From Sulfurimonas sp. (lineage in GTDB: Bacteria > Campylobacterota > Campylobacteria > Campylobacterales > Sulfurimonadaceae), in contig JAGGWE010000068.1 of assembly GCA_021157665.1 (NCBI GenBank), positions 1-34,809 on the forward strand: a stretch of 34,809 bases of DNA, read 5' to 3'. The notes beneath the pieces are model-generated. The model had not been told where the DNA came from and did no database searches. It saw only the letters and a list, made by a program, of their open reading frames with translations. The translations under genes were made by a program, and so were the position numbers. Below, piece by piece: positions 8,177-17,705 of the stretch; positions within the stretch are counted from its first letter, which is position 1, and the number at the start of each line of letters is the position of its first letter.

Positions 8177-9178
8177 CTATTTACTGATATGGATTGCCAT
8201 ATCAATAAGTCTCATTGAGTAGCCCCATTCGTTGTCGTACCAAGCCATAATTTTAACCATATCTCCACCAATAACCTGAGTTAAATCCTCAGCAACGATA
8301 GAACTATATTCACAACCAACGAAGTCTTGAGATACTCTCATATCTTTATCCATTAATAAAAGACCTTTAAGTCTTCCATCAGCAGCCTCGTTAAATACAC
8401 GAGTAACTTCCTCTTTAGTAGTTTCTCTTTTTACAACAACATTTAAATCAACCATAGAAACATCTGGTGTTGGAACACGAACAGACTGCCCATGTAAACG
8501 ACCTTTAAGTTGTGGCATAACAAGCGAAATAGCTTTTGCAGCACCAGTAGTTGTCGGAATCATATTGATAGCCCCTGCTCTTGCACGGCGTTTATCTTTT
8601 AAGTGTTTTACATCTAAAATATTTTGATCATTTGTGTATGAGTGAATAGTTGTCATTAAGCCTTTCTCAATCCCAAATGCATCATCTAAAACTTTAGCAA
8701 CAGGACCTAAACAGTTTGTAGTACAAGATGCATTTGAAACAATTTTTTGCCCAGCATATAATTCTTCATTTACACCCATTACAAAAGTATCAGTTGCAGT
8801 ATCTTTTGAAGGAGCTGAAAATAAAACTTTAGGAACACCATTATCAATATGAACTTGAGCAGATTCTTGAGTTAAAAATACACCTGTACACTCTAAAACC
8901 ATATCAGCACCACAATCAGCAAACTTAAGATTTTTAGGATCTCTATCTGAAAATATTCTAATTTTATGACCATCTACACTAATGTGATTATCATCAACTT
9001 GCTCAATATCACTTTTAAAAGTTCCATGAACAGAGTCATTCTTTAGAAGATAAAGCATCATATCCATAGTTGCCATATCATTTATCGCTACAATTTCAAC
9101 ATCATTTCTTGTTGCTGCTATTCTTGCAACACAACGACCGATTCTACCAAATCCATTAATTGCTATTTTAAGTGCCAT
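8177..9178 (-). CDS. gap: Glyceraldehyde-3-phosphate dehydrogenase
   Basis: NAD(P)-dependent oxidoreductase of glycolysis and gluconeogenesis, 333 residues. The Rossmann start is INGFGRIGR, and the catalytic Cys with its context is [15 protein letters not shown]. Further family blocks are [43 protein letters not shown] and the C-terminal [11 protein letters not shown]. The start is ATG at 9178, with AGGGAATA upstream. It is the first gene of the gap-pgk-tpiA run and is divergent from nadD across a 75-base promoter region. Coenzyme preference is not obvious by eye. Confidence 0.96.
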   Translation of the reverse strand: MALKIAINGFGRIGRCVARIAATRNDVEIVAINDMATMDMMLYLLKNDSVHGTFKSDIEQVDDNHISVDGHKIRIFSDRDPKNLKFADCGADMVLECTGVFLTQESAQVHIDNGVPKVLFSAPSKDTATDTFVMGVNEELYAGQKIVSNASCTTNCLGPVAKVLDDAFGIEKGLMTTIHSYTNDQNILDVKHLKDKRRARAGAINMIPTTTGAAKAISLVMPQLKGRLHGQSVRVPTPDVSMVDLNVVVKRETTKEEVTRVFNEAADGRLKGLLLMDKDMRVSQDFVGCEYSSIVAEDLTQVIGGDMVKIMAWYDNEWGYSMRLIDMAIHISK

Positions 9179-9226
9179 TATATTCCCTATAATTTTTAAA
9201 TTCGGTTATTTTATCCAAAGTTTAGT

Positions 9227-9232
9227 TATAAT
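9227..9232 (+). promoter_or_regulatory. -10 element for nadD-rsfS
   Basis: TATAAT 22 bases before the nadD ATG, followed by TTAGGAG as ribosome binding site. Confidence 0.6.
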
Positions 9233-9253
9233 TCGCTTTAAATTAGGAGTGAT

Positions 9254-9796
9254 ATGCAGACTATCGCACTTTTTGGTGGTTCTTTTGATCCACCACATAT
9301 CGGTCATGAAGCTATTGTTAACGAAGCTTTAAAGCTAAAAGAGATTGATAAAGTTGTGATAATGCCAACTTTCTTAAACCCTTTTAAATCAGGTTTTTAT
9401 GCACCTTCAGCGCTAAGATGTAAGTGGCTTAAAAAGATTTATAAGTCTTATAAAAATGTTGAAATAAATAGTTATGAAGTTGATTTAGAAAAAAAGGTAT
9501 CAAGTATAGATAGTGTTAAGTATCTTTTAAAAAGATATAAAAAAATCTATCTGATAATTGGTGCTGATAATTTAAAAACACTTCAAAAATGGGACAGATA
9601 CAATGAGCTTAAAACTCTTGTTACATTTGTAATTGCACATAGGGATGATATAGAAATTCCAAAAAACTTTTTAGAACTTAAGATAAAAGAAGATATATCT
9701 TCAACAAATCTAAGAAAAAGTATTGATAGAGATAAGCTATCAAAAATATGCTCAGATGAAATAATAAAATTTTACAAGGAAAAAAATGAACAATAG
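9254..9796 (+). CDS. nadD: Nicotinate-nucleotide adenylyltransferase
   Basis: Adenylylates nicotinate mononucleotide to deamido-NAD in NAD synthesis. It has 180 residues. The nucleotidyltransferase signature GGSFDPPHIGHE lies at the N-terminus, MPTFLNPFK is the NaMN-binding loop, and ISSTNLRKS is the C-terminal ISSTxxR motif. The start is ATG at 9254 with AGGAG. Its 3' end overlaps rsfS by 11 bases, a common pairing in bacteria. Some Campylobacterota versions are similarly short. Confidence 0.93.
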   Translation: MQTIALFGGSFDPPHIGHEAIVNEALKLKEIDKVVIMPTFLNPFKSGFYAPSALRCKWLKKIYKSYKNVEINSYEVDLEKKVSSIDSVKYLLKRYKKIYLIIGADNLKTLQKWDRYNELKTLVTFVIAHRDDIEIPKNFLELKIKEDISSTNLRKSIDRDKLSKICSDEIIKFYKEKNEQ

Positions 9797-10124
9797 AATA
9801 GAAAAAATAACATCAATTCTTGATATGAATAAAGCAGAGAACATTGAAGTTTTTGATTTAAGTAAGAAAAATTACTTTGTTGATTATGCAATTATTGCAT
9901 CTTCACTTGGTTCGAGACATACTGTGGCATTATTAGATCACTTAAAAAAAGGACTTAAACCAGAAGAAAACTTCAACAATGTTGATGAAAGTGGTGACTG
10001 GATAGTTATTGATTTAGGTGACATACTTATTCACATAATGACTCCAGAGTATAGAGTAAAATATGACATGGAAAAATTCTTAAGTGATTTAGCCGAAGGG
10101 AAAGAGGGCGAAGTAGTTCTCTAA
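9786..10124 (+). CDS. rsfS: Ribosomal silencing factor RsfS (YbeB/Iojap family)
   Basis: Binds ribosomal protein L14 and blocks subunit joining under starvation. It has 112 residues and covers the whole family domain: DLSKKNYFVDYAIIASSLGS, then GDWIVIDLGDILIHIMTPEYR with the conserved D-x-G-x-x-x-x-H-x-x pattern, then YDMEKF. Its start lies inside the nadD end, with AAGGAAAAA upstream, so the two are translationally coupled. A strong hairpin directly follows its stop codon. Confidence 0.93.
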   Translation: MNNRIEKITSILDMNKAENIEVFDLSKKNYFVDYAIIASSLGSRHTVALLDHLKKGLKPEENFNNVDESGDWIVIDLGDILIHIMTPEYRVKYDMEKFLSDLAEGKEGEVVL

Positions 10125-10127
10125 AAC

Positions 10128-10160
10128 AGTTAAACTACTTTTAAAAGAAGTAGTTTAACT
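10128..10160. terminator. Bidirectional hairpin terminator between rsfS and porin
   Basis: A perfect 13-bp inverted repeat (AGTTAAACTACTT / AAGTAGTTTAACT) around a 7-base loop. It ends both convergent units and includes the last codons of the porin gene. Confidence 0.75.
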
Positions 10161-11580
10161 CAAAACGATACTCATTATAAGAAGTATCACTCTTATTTGT
10201 TCCATCAGACTTTAATATAGAATCATCAACATCAACAAAACCTAGTCTTACTTTAGCCACTAAATTTTTACTAATATTTTGATACATATCCACATGGATA
10301 ACTTTATTATCTGCAGCGACACCATCTTTGTTATCATCAAAATCCTGAATAACATAACGAGCCATAATACTAAAACCTGGTATTATATTAGCCTTACCAA
10401 AGTCATATCCAGCTCTAAACATATAACTTTTTGTATTTGCATACCAATTATACTGAGCCAATGCACGAGTAAATCCACCAGTAGGAAATCCTCTCCATGG
10501 AGTTACTAAGTCAGCTTTATCTGCAACTTTAGAATATCCAAAACGAGCTAAAAAAGCATCTTTTTTTATATCTAATCTAAGTGCTAAAAAATTAGAATCT
10601 AAACTATTTTCATCTGTATAGCCATGTTGATTTGCTTTAAGATTTGCAACACCATAAGATGCCCCTAAATGATCAAACTGTTGCATATATCTCAATCCAG
10701 GTATAAGTTTCCATCCATTATTAATTGGAATTGTATAGTGACTCTCAAAAGTAAGATTACTAATAACATCAGGAACAAGAGCATAACTAAGATTTAATTT
10801 TAGATTTTTTATAGATTTATTTGTGATTGTTGCGATTAACAACTTATTATTATCACCTATTCTATCAACTGTTAAGTTTTTATTAATAGCAGAATCATCA
10901 TTTTCTTCCCAATCATTAACTGCTATAACATCATGAGAATTAGTATGGTCACGAAGTTTCTGTTTATCCATATATGCCAACTGTATCGTTGTTTTTAGTA
11001 TCTCTTTTATAGTGGCAGTAAGACCATCAAATGTATTTGGTATCATTTTTGTATCATTTGATTTTGTAAAAACAGATTCAAATAATTGCCTACCAAGAAT
11101 AAAAGTTGTTTTATTTATCTCATATTGTAAATATGCCTGTCCAAACAGAGTCATACCAAATTTATTATCATTTACCACATCATAACGACTAAAAGTATCT
11201 TTACCAGATTTTACCAAACCTACATCTTGAGCATCTTCTCTAAACCAAGCTGGATTTTGAGAAGTATATAAACCTATCGTTGCACTAAGTCCAGATATTG
11301 GTGCCGTTTTATAAATAAAGCTACCCCCTACACCCATTGCTTTATGGTCAAACTTCGAGTTATCTTTGTAATCATACATAAATATATTTGTTCTAAGTCG
11401 TCCATAAAACATACCCTCAGTAAACACTTCACTGATTGTATCTACAGAAGATGGTACTTTATTATACTCAACTGTCATATTAGGTTTTAATGTAACTTTC
11501 TCACTTACTAAAGTTGCACAAAGTGTTGTTCCTAATGCCATGGATGATAAACCTAGCATTACTAATTTAAATATTTTCAT
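10141..11580 (-). CDS. Opr-family outer-membrane porin
   Basis: Outer-membrane beta-barrel of the Campylobacterota Opr/OprD-like type. The signal peptide is [22 protein letters not shown]; the mature part shows [16 protein letters not shown], then alternating strands with aromatic ends and a terminal Phe (ELNYFF), as needed for barrel assembly. The track start is ten codons too early; the ATG at 11580 gives a clean signal peptide and has GGAG upstream. That start lies inside the end of mltF (14-base overlap), so the porin is coupled to it. Substrate unknown. Upstream genes in the same direction encode a kinase/regulator pair that could control it. Confidence 0.85.
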   Translation of the reverse strand: MKIFKLVMLGLSSMALGTTLCATLVSEKVTLKPNMTVEYNKVPSSVDTISEVFTEGMFYGRLRTNIFMYDYKDNSKFDHKAMGVGGSFIYKTAPISGLSATIGLYTSQNPAWFREDAQDVGLVKSGKDTFSRYDVVNDNKFGMTLFGQAYLQYEINKTTFILGRQLFESVFTKSNDTKMIPNTFDGLTATIKEILKTTIQLAYMDKQKLRDHTNSHDVIAVNDWEENDDSAINKNLTVDRIGDNNKLLIATITNKSIKNLKLNLSYALVPDVISNLTFESHYTIPINNGWKLIPGLRYMQQFDHLGASYGVANLKANQHGYTDENSLDSNFLALRLDIKKDAFLARFGYSKVADKADLVTPWRGFPTGGFTRALAQYNWYANTKSYMFRAGYDFGKANIIPGFSIMARYVIQDFDDNKDGVAADNKVIHVDMYQNISKNLVAKVRLGFVDVDDSILKSDGTNKSDTSYNEYRFELNYFF

Positions 11581-12991
11581 TTTCTTTTTTCTCCGCAATC
11601 TCTTCAATATTATTTTCTAAAATATCTCTATAATCATAAATTGATTCTACATATTTTACAGGTTCTTCACCCCTTGCATATCCATATTTTAATGTTCTAT
11701 AATATTTTTTCTTAGAAAGAAGTGGTAAAACTTGCTTTAAATCACTCCATATATCTGGATTATATCCAAGTCTTACAGCTAATTTTCTAGCATCATTAAG
11801 ATGCCCCATCCCAACATTATATGCAGCTAATGCAAATTTCAAACGATTCTCACCATCTATCTCTTGTGGTACAAACTTTATCATCTGTTTAAGATGTCTT
11901 GTACCACCAACAATACTCTGTTTTGGGTCAAGACGATTTTTAACACCTAAAATTTTTGCTGTAGTTTTTGTAAGCATCATCATACCTCTAACCCCAGTAA
12001 AACTTTTGGCATGTGGATTCCAATGTGATTCTTGATAAGATATGGCTGCTAAAAGTTCCCAAGGGATAGAATATCTCTCTCCTGCATTAATAAAAATCTT
12101 TTTATATTTTGGTAGCCTTGTTTCAATTCTTTTATAAAACATTTTATTATCATAATAATCAAAGAAATGGATATTGCTATAATAATGATCTTTTAATTCT
12201 GCCATTTTTCCTCTTTGATTAAAATCATTTAACCAAGAGTACATATCAGCTTCTAATTCATCTGCACCTTTTGGTAGAACCCATGCTAATTGCTCTCTTT
12301 CACTTATAGTAAATGCTAAATGCATCTCAGGATAGTATCGCAAATTTAGTGCATATATATTTGAATCAGCAATAGTGCAATCTATTTTATGTGAAGCAAC
12401 CTGTTCTAAAAGTTCTTCTGTTGAATCACTGCTAAAAGTGGCATTAATATCAAAACCATCTTTAATTAATGAACGAATAGTATCGCTATAACTTGTTCCT
12501 TCACCAACTTTTAAATTTAACCCAACTAAACTTTCAACATCTCTTGGAAACTTTTTACTTTTTATCATACTACGATTACATATAACCTGCTCTTGTACTT
12601 CAAAGTATGATGGTCCAAAATTAAACTCTTTTTCCCGTTTAGCAGTTTTAGTAAGTGAAGCAGATGTAATATGAATAGTTGAATCTTTACCTAATTCTAT
12701 AGCATCTTTAACAGTATTAGCCGTTACTATTTTAAGTTTAACATCTAAGGAGTCTGCGTAGGCTTTTAAAAGGTCATACTCAAAACCTTGCGCTCCATTT
12801 GCCCCTATATAGTAAGTAGAAGGTGCATTTAGTAAAACAACTTTTAACTCTTTATCTTTTTTTATTTTATCTAAAACTGACAACTGCTTTATCTTATGAA
12901 TAGGTGAGTATGCTGAATGAGACAACCATCCAAACATAAAAAAAGAGAGAGCAAAGAAAATTAAAAGAAAAGGCTTTTTATACTGTTCCAT
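11567..12991 (-). CDS. MltF-like membrane-bound lytic transglycosylase with solute-binding domain
   Basis: A 474-residue MltF-type protein: N-terminal membrane anchor (about 8-25), an SBP_bac_3-like periplasmic binding domain (about 44-270, with [20 protein letters not shown]), then an SLT lysozyme-like domain (about 290-440). The catalytic Glu is in [12 protein letters not shown], followed by [13 protein letters not shown] and AAYNVGMGH. It cleaves peptidoglycan glycan strands; the binding domain may sense muropeptides. PHAK after HWN replaces the residues more usual in the family and is encoded by a GGCATGTGG copy. ATG 12991 lies 2 bases from a MITE-like element whose terminal repeat supplies GGAGA as the ribosome binding site. 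Confidence 0.9.
   Translation of the reverse strand: MEQYKKPFLLIFFALSFFMFGWLSHSAYSPIHKIKQLSVLDKIKKDKELKVVLLNAPSTYYIGANGAQGFEYDLLKAYADSLDVKLKIVTANTVKDAIELGKDSTIHITSASLTKTAKREKEFNFGPSYFEVQEQVICNRSMIKSKKFPRDVESLVGLNLKVGEGTSYSDTIRSLIKDGFDINATFSSDSTEELLEQVASHKIDCTIADSNIYALNLRYYPEMHLAFTISEREQLAWVLPKGADELEADMYSWLNDFNQRGKMAELKDHYYSNIHFFDYYDNKMFYKRIETRLPKYKKIFINAGERYSIPWELLAAISYQESHWNPHAKSFTGVRGMMMLTKTTAKILGVKNRLDPKQSIVGGTRHLKQMIKFVPQEIDGENRLKFALAAYNVGMGHLNDARKLAVRLGYNPDIWSDLKQVLPLLSKKKYYRTLKYGYARGEEPVKYVESIYDYRDILENNIEEIAEKKENENI
12008..12016 (+). repeat. GGCATGTGG motif copy 4 (in mltF-like gene)
   Basis: Exact 9-mer, antisense, extended TTTGGCATGTGGAT. It encodes Pro-His-Ala-Lys next to the catalytic YQESHWN block. 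Confidence 0.85.
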
Positions 12992-12993
12992 GA

Positions 12994-13261
12994 TAAGTAC
13001 TTCTCCATAAAGAACCCCAACTTCAGCGATAAGTAAATTAGTTCTAGTGCTAGGCAGATTTATGCAGGACTAGTTTACTAGTTCAAATGAATCTAACGAC
13101 GCAATAGTGCTATTTACTTATCGCCCGAAGGGAAGCTTAAAAAGAGGGCTACTACTTCGTTGAAAATCCTTGAAGCTACTAGTAGCTCCTACGAATCTTC
13201 GCCTTGCATTAGCCCTCTTTTTAATCTTCTGAAGTTAGGGTTCTTTATGGAGAAGTACTTA
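12994..13261. mobile_element. MITE-like element with 33-bp terminal inverted repeats and TA flanks
   Basis: Ends 12994-13026 and 13229-13261 are inverted repeats matching at 32 of 33 positions (TAAGTACTTCTCCATAAAGA...). Two further inverted pairs are nested inside: GCGATAAGTAAAT (13026-13038 / 13112-13124) and TTAAAAAGAGGGCT (13137-13150 / 13211-13224), plus a small GCTACTAGTAGC palindrome. No ORF fits inside. If the outer TA is a target duplication, the element proper is 12996-13259, as expected for IS630/Tc1-type non-autonomous elements. It fills the gap between the kinase and mltF genes, so there is no other content in this nearly 300-base stretch. Confidence 0.7.
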
Positions 13262-13281
13262 CATATTCTACATTTATAAGC

Positions 13282-14550
13282 TTACGCAAATATAAAACGA
13301 TTAACCCCATTATCATACTCATGAGCTAAAACTTCATCATGTACTTTCAAAATAGAATCAACTAAATATAAACCTAATCCAAAACTATTTTTTGAAGGAT
13401 TGTCTTTTGTAAATGGTTCAATATAATATGAGAGAGGATATTTAATACACTCTCCTAAGCTTTCAAAACATAATTCATTATTTATCATTACAATTTTTAT
13501 ATGTTTATCAACTGAATACTTTATGCCATTATCAATCATATTTTTTATAGCCGTTGTATATAATCTATAATTTGCGTATATCTTTTCTGATGAAGAAACC
13601 CATATAGTTACAGACTCTTTATCTATCATTGCCATATCTATAGCACCATCTATAATATCTACTAGCCTATACTCTTTAAAATCACTTTTATCATTTAAAG
13701 ATGTAACCTCTTCAATAAGAGCAAACTCTCCTACAAGAGACTCCAATCTTCCAAAAATAGAACTAAATCTATCTCTTTGCTTTTGTGTATCTAACATCTG
13801 CGTAGCAATAGTACCTTTAGCTATAGGTGTTTTAAGTTCATGCATAATATTTCTTAAAAAAAGTGTACGAGATTCTAAGAGATTATTAATCTTTATTCTT
13901 GTATTTTCCATCTCTGTAGCTATTAGTGCGATTTCATCTTTACCATTTGTTTGAAATGATACATTCATATCACCATTACCATATTGAGCAATCTTTTTTC
14001 TTAGTCTAATTAAGGGTCTTAATCTTTGTAAAATAAGTATAAAAGAGATAAAAACTATCAAGATAATTATTGCATAAGCATAAAACATATTCCAAGGTCT
14101 ATAAGGTTTTAAATCTTCATCATGAATAAGTATATAACCTTTTGGTGATTGTATATAAAAGAAAATTTTATATGAGTATTGGAGCATAGTTATTCTTAAG
14201 TTTTTAACTACTTTTTGAGAAAAAGATTCCTCATTTCTTAAAAGCTGATTTATATTTTCAAAACCTTTTCTTTTTAAAATCTTACCTTTTTTGAGAACTT
14301 TTTTTTGCTCTGATACATCTTTTTCAATTTTAAAATTATAAACAGCAAGATTTGCTTCAAATAAAATATTTACATTTTCTTTTTGCATATGTTCACGATA
14401 TATCTGTGTAATTACTGAGTATTTTGTAAAAATATGATTTATATATTGTTGCTTGTTAAGTTTATAAAACTCCCAAAACACCGCACTTATGATAACAAGT
14501 GTTACAATTAAAGCAAAAAGTACAGTTAAAAGTACAGCATGTTTACGCAA
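13282..14550 (-). CDS. Sensor histidine kinase
   Basis: Inner-membrane two-component kinase. A first membrane helix (VLLTVLFALIVTLVIISAVFW), a periplasmic segment of about 125 residues, a second helix (AYAIIILIVFISFILIL), a HAMP linker, the HisKA box RNIMHELKTPIAKG and an ATPase domain with N-box NMIDNGIKYS and G-box SFGLGLYLV follow in order. The usual DxGxG G1 box is replaced by FESLGECI, a degenerate form I associate with the ArsS/CprS-like kinases of Campylobacterota. The track start has no ribosome binding site; TTG 14550 is preceded by AAGGAG at ideal spacing, giving 422 residues. It forms a pair with the upstream regulator. The signal sensed is unknown. Confidence 0.88.
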   Translation of the reverse strand: MRKHAVLLTVLFALIVTLVIISAVFWEFYKLNKQQYINHIFTKYSVITQIYREHMQKENVNILFEANLAVYNFKIEKDVSEQKKVLKKGKILKRKGFENINQLLRNEESFSQKVVKNLRITMLQYSYKIFFYIQSPKGYILIHDEDLKPYRPWNMFYAYAIIILIVFISFILILQRLRPLIRLRKKIAQYGNGDMNVSFQTNGKDEIALIATEMENTRIKINNLLESRTLFLRNIMHELKTPIAKGTIATQMLDTQKQRDRFSSIFGRLESLVGEFALIEEVTSLNDKSDFKEYRLVDIIDGAIDMAMIDKESVTIWVSSSEKIYANYRLYTTAIKNMIDNGIKYSVDKHIKIVMINNELCFESLGECIKYPLSYYIEPFTKDNPSKNSFGLGLYLVDSILKVHDEVLAHEYDNGVNRFIFA

Positions 14551-14621
14551 TATTTGTCTCCTTATCAAAGGAAGTAATTCCTTCGCTAATTCCTCTCACT
14601 AAAGAAAAAATTATATAATTT

Positions 14622-15284
14622 TTATTTAAGAAGTTTGTAACCAACACCTCTAACAGATTCTATAAGTGTTTTATCACCAAGTTTATTTCTAATTCTACCA
14701 ACCATAACATCTATACTTTTGTTTGATGAATCTTCATTTATAGCATTTACATTATGGATTAAATCTTCTCTTGAAACAACTAAACCTTGCTTTGAAATCA
14801 TGTATGAAAGTATTCCAAACTCTGCATTTGTTAAATCAATATTTCTACTTTTATATGAGATAATCATAGTTGAATTATCACATTTAAAATCACTTTTAGA
14901 TTCCTCTTTTGCCTCTGTTCTAGCTTCATATCTTCTTAAAACTGAATGAATCCTAGCTTCTAGTTCTCGTGGATCATATGGTTTTGGCATATAATCATCA
15001 GCACCAAGTTCAAGAGCTCTAACTTTATCAGTAACATCACTTCTTGCTGATGAGATAATAATAGGAATATCCTGACGCTCACGAATTGCTTCACAAACTT
15101 CTAAACCATCCATCCCCGGAAGGGTAAGATCTAATATGACTAAATCAAATGGTTCTAGTTTTAATATACTAACAGCTTTAAATGGATCATCTTCTGTAAT
15201 CACTTCAAACTCAAACTGTTCTAAATACTCAGTAAGTATTTCAGCTAACTCTAAATCATCTTCAATCATTAATATTTTTTTCAT
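14622..15284 (-). CDS. OmpR/PhoB-family response regulator
   Basis: A 220-residue transcription regulator. The receiver domain (1-115) has the acidic pair ED at 8-10, phosphoacceptor Asp52 in VILDLTLPGMDG, Ser/Thr in IISSARS and Lys in DYMPKPYDPRE. The winged-helix output domain (about 130-220) ends with the usual RGVGYKLLK. It is most like the ArsR/RacR/CprR group of Campylobacterota regulators, but I cannot assign one symbol. The kinase follows 53-70 bases downstream, then the mltF-porin pair, so these cell-envelope genes are candidate targets. Confidence 0.92.
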   Translation of the reverse strand: MKKILMIEDDLELAEILTEYLEQFEFEVITEDDPFKAVSILKLEPFDLVILDLTLPGMDGLEVCEAIRERQDIPIIISSARSDVTDKVRALELGADDYMPKPYDPRELEARIHSVLRRYEARTEAKEESKSDFKCDNSTMIISYKSRNIDLTNAEFGILSYMISKQGLVVSREDLIHNVNAINEDSSNKSIDVMVGRIRNKLGDKTLIESVRGVGYKLLK

Positions 15285-15331
15285 ATTTAATCCATATTCT
15301 TTATTTAGTATATAAGTATATCTAAGTAAAG

Positions 15332-17473
15332 TTAAGCAGAAAATAACTTAACTATATTATAAGCAATATATGCCATAACATATGCTGTCACAGATGTAAA
15401 TGCTAAAAGATAAAAGAAGTATCTTATCCCACCTGCTTCACGAGTAAATACTATTGAAGCAGCTAAACATGGTAAATAAATCATAATTACCACGATAAAA
15501 GCGATTGCTGATGGAAATGATATATTTTTACTAATTGCATTGATAAGAGAACTATCTTCTTCATCTACATCAGCACCTAATGAATATAAAACTCCTAAAG
15601 TTGATACAACAACCTCTTTTGCAGCTAATCCAGCCTGCAGTGCAACACTCATTTTCCAGTCAAAGCCAAGTGGTGCAAATATTGGTACTGAAAATTTACC
15701 AATAGTCCCTAAATAACTTTGTTCTAAATGTTCAACAGCCAATTGATTCTCAAAATCTATTTTTTCATCTTCATTAATTGCCATTTCAATCTTAGTTTCA
15801 TACTCTTGAACTAACTCTAAATTATGAGGATAATTACTTAAAAACCAAATAAGAATAGAAGCAGCGGCAATAAATGTACCTGCTTTTTTCAAATACATCA
15901 TAGTTTTTGTTAAAACTGTATGCCAAATAAGTTTTACAGAGGGAAGTCTATACTTTGGCATCTCCATAACAAATGGCTCATCTTCACCTTTAAAAGCTGT
16001 AAGTTTTAAGATTTTCGCAGCTATTAAACCTAACATAGCACCACCAATATAAATAAGAAAAAGAATATTCCCAGCCATCTCAGGAGAGAAAAAAGCCCCT
16101 GCAAAAAGGACATAAACAGGTAGTTTAGCACCACAACTCATAAAACCTATGATAAAAAGTGTTAAAAGTCTATCTCGATCATTTTTAAGAATTCTTGCAG
16201 ACATATAAGCTGGAATAGAACAACCAAAACCAGTTACAAGAGGGATAAATGATTGTCCGTGAAGTCCAAATTTATGAAAAAATCCATCAAGCAAAAATGC
16301 AACTCTTGACATATATCCTGTACCCTCTAAAAGAGCAATCCCTATAAAAAGAATAATAATATTTGGAGTAAAAAGTACAATCGCACCAACCCCAGCAATA
16401 ATTCCATCAACAACAAGTGAACGCATATCATCATTTGCTATTGTTGCACCAACAACATCACCCAACCAAGCAAAAAAACCATCTATATACTCCATAGGAA
16501 TTGCCCCAACTTCAAATGTAAGTTGAAATAATCCCCACATAAAAAATAAAAATATAGGAATCCCAAAGAGTTGATGGATTAAAACATTATCTATTTTTTC
16601 AGTTAGCGTTTTCTCTTTTTGCTCTTTTTTTTGCTTTACAACCTCAGTAACAATACCACGGTTAAAAGAAGCATACTCTTCTGCAAAAGCTTCTCTAATG
16701 TCATCACTATCATGATGAAGTTCCACATGCCGAGATGCTTCTATGAGAATAGGTTGAAGTTCTGTCCAGATAGGATTTTCATGAATTCTTTTATAAGTCT
16801 TAGGATTGTTTTTTAAAAGATTAATCGCCACATGCCGATAAGAATTGTTAGCTTCATATTTATGTTTTTCTAAATACTTAACAATTACAGTAATCTCTTC
16901 TTCAACTGCCTCACTAAAAATCAGTTTAGATTCTTGTTTTTCACTTTCATACTGAGTTAAAACAGCATCAATAAGATCATCAATACCCTCTTTTGTTTGA
17001 GCTGAAACTTTAATACAAGGGACACCTAAAAGCTGAGTCATATACTCTGCATCTATCTCTATCCCCTCTTTTTGAGCTTCATCACTCATATTTAGAGCTA
17101 TAACAACATCTTTTGACATACTCATAAGTTCAGAAGTAAGTTGAAGATTTTTTGCTAAATTTGTAGAGTCTACTACATTAATGATAAGGTCATAACTCTC
17201 AGCGCATAAATATTTATGAGTTACTCTCTCCTCGATAGTATAATCAGTAAATGCATATGTTCCAGGTAAATCTACTACTGTAAAATGATGATTTTTATAA
17301 TCAAATAAAACCTCAGTTTTATCAACCGTTACACCAGAAAAATTTCCCACATGCAGATGAGCATTTGAGATAGAGTTAATAAGCATACTCTTACCAACAT
17401 TAGGCTGACCAACAAGTGCTACTTTTATATGATTAGCTATAATAGGGCAAATTTTAGAAGTTGATTCATTCAT
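15332..17473 (-). CDS. feoB: Ferrous iron transporter FeoB
   Basis: Inner-membrane Fe2+ transporter driven with the help of its GTPase domain. It has 713 residues. G1 is GQPNVGKS, G3 is DLPGTYAF, G4 is NMSD, and a helical linker follows to about residue 290. The membrane part shows the two Gate-type repeats, including GFGCSIPAYMSARIL and LAAKEVVVSTLGVLYSLG, and a cluster of terminal helices. ATG 17473 overlaps the feoA TGA (ATGA). Two GGCATGTGG copies lie only 105 bases apart in the linker region and encode SRHVE and YRHVA; this is the least conserved part of the protein. It is the last gene of a porin-feoA-feoB run with a Fur-like site upstream. Confidence 0.95.
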   Translation of the reverse strand: MNESTSKICPIIANHIKVALVGQPNVGKSMLINSISNAHLHVGNFSGVTVDKTEVLFDYKNHHFTVVDLPGTYAFTDYTIEERVTHKYLCAESYDLIINVVDSTNLAKNLQLTSELMSMSKDVVIALNMSDEAQKEGIEIDAEYMTQLLGVPCIKVSAQTKEGIDDLIDAVLTQYESEKQESKLIFSEAVEEEITVIVKYLEKHKYEANNSYRHVAINLLKNNPKTYKRIHENPIWTELQPILIEASRHVELHHDSDDIREAFAEEYASFNRGIVTEVVKQKKEQKEKTLTEKIDNVLIHQLFGIPIFLFFMWGLFQLTFEVGAIPMEYIDGFFAWLGDVVGATIANDDMRSLVVDGIIAGVGAIVLFTPNIIILFIGIALLEGTGYMSRVAFLLDGFFHKFGLHGQSFIPLVTGFGCSIPAYMSARILKNDRDRLLTLFIIGFMSCGAKLPVYVLFAGAFFSPEMAGNILFLIYIGGAMLGLIAAKILKLTAFKGEDEPFVMEMPKYRLPSVKLIWHTVLTKTMMYLKKAGTFIAAASILIWFLSNYPHNLELVQEYETKIEMAINEDEKIDFENQLAVEHLEQSYLGTIGKFSVPIFAPLGFDWKMSVALQAGLAAKEVVVSTLGVLYSLGADVDEEDSSLINAISKNISFPSAIAFIVVIMIYLPCLAASIVFTREAGGIRYFFYLLAFTSVTAYVMAYIAYNIVKLFSA
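16723..16731 (-). repeat. GGCATGTGG motif copy 5 (in feoB)
   Basis: Exact 9-mer, extended CTCGGCATGTGGAAC, sense with feoB, read as Arg-His-Val-Glu. Confidence 0.85.
16828..16836 (-). repeat. GGCATGTGG motif copy 6 (in feoB)
   Basis: Exact 9-mer, extended ATCGGCATGTGGCG, sense with feoB, read as Arg-His-Val-Ala, 105 bases from copy 5. Confidence 0.85.
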
Positions 17474-17697
17474 ATTTTTTGTACCTCTATTAGTCCTGCT
17501 TCTTCAGCTCTTAAAGCTATTTTCATTTTTCCAACTTGTACCTCTATAGTACTTTTAGCAGGAGCATGTTCAATTATCTCTATAACTGCTTCTTTCATAA
17601 TTCCAAAAGAGATAAGTCTCTGTTTTAAATCAGATTTTGCATTTAACTTAACTACTTTAACTACACAAGCTTTTTGACAATCTTTTAATGTTTTCAT
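17470..17697 (-). CDS. feoA: Ferrous iron transport protein FeoA
   Basis: A 75-residue SH3-like protein that supports FeoB. It has the family pattern KQRLISFGIMKEAVIEII (LxxxGixpG-like) and the C-terminal VQVGKMKIALRAEEAGLIEV (the usual ALRxxEAxxI). An unusual Cys-containing start, KDCQKACVVKVVKL, is present. It ends in ATGA overlap with feoB and begins 8 bases after the porin gene, so the three are one transcription unit. Confidence 0.93.
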   Translation of the reverse strand: MKTLKDCQKACVVKVVKLNAKSDLKQRLISFGIMKEAVIEIIEHAPAKSTIEVQVGKMKIALRAEEAGLIEVQKI

Positions 17698-17705
17698 TAT
17701 AGTTC

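Noticed and set aside
12994-13261. The inverted-repeat element as a CRISPR array, tRNA or integron attC site
   Set aside because: There are no regularly spaced direct repeats, no cloverleaf with conserved T-loop, and no attC core sites; one pair of long terminal inverted repeats fits a MITE-like element better.
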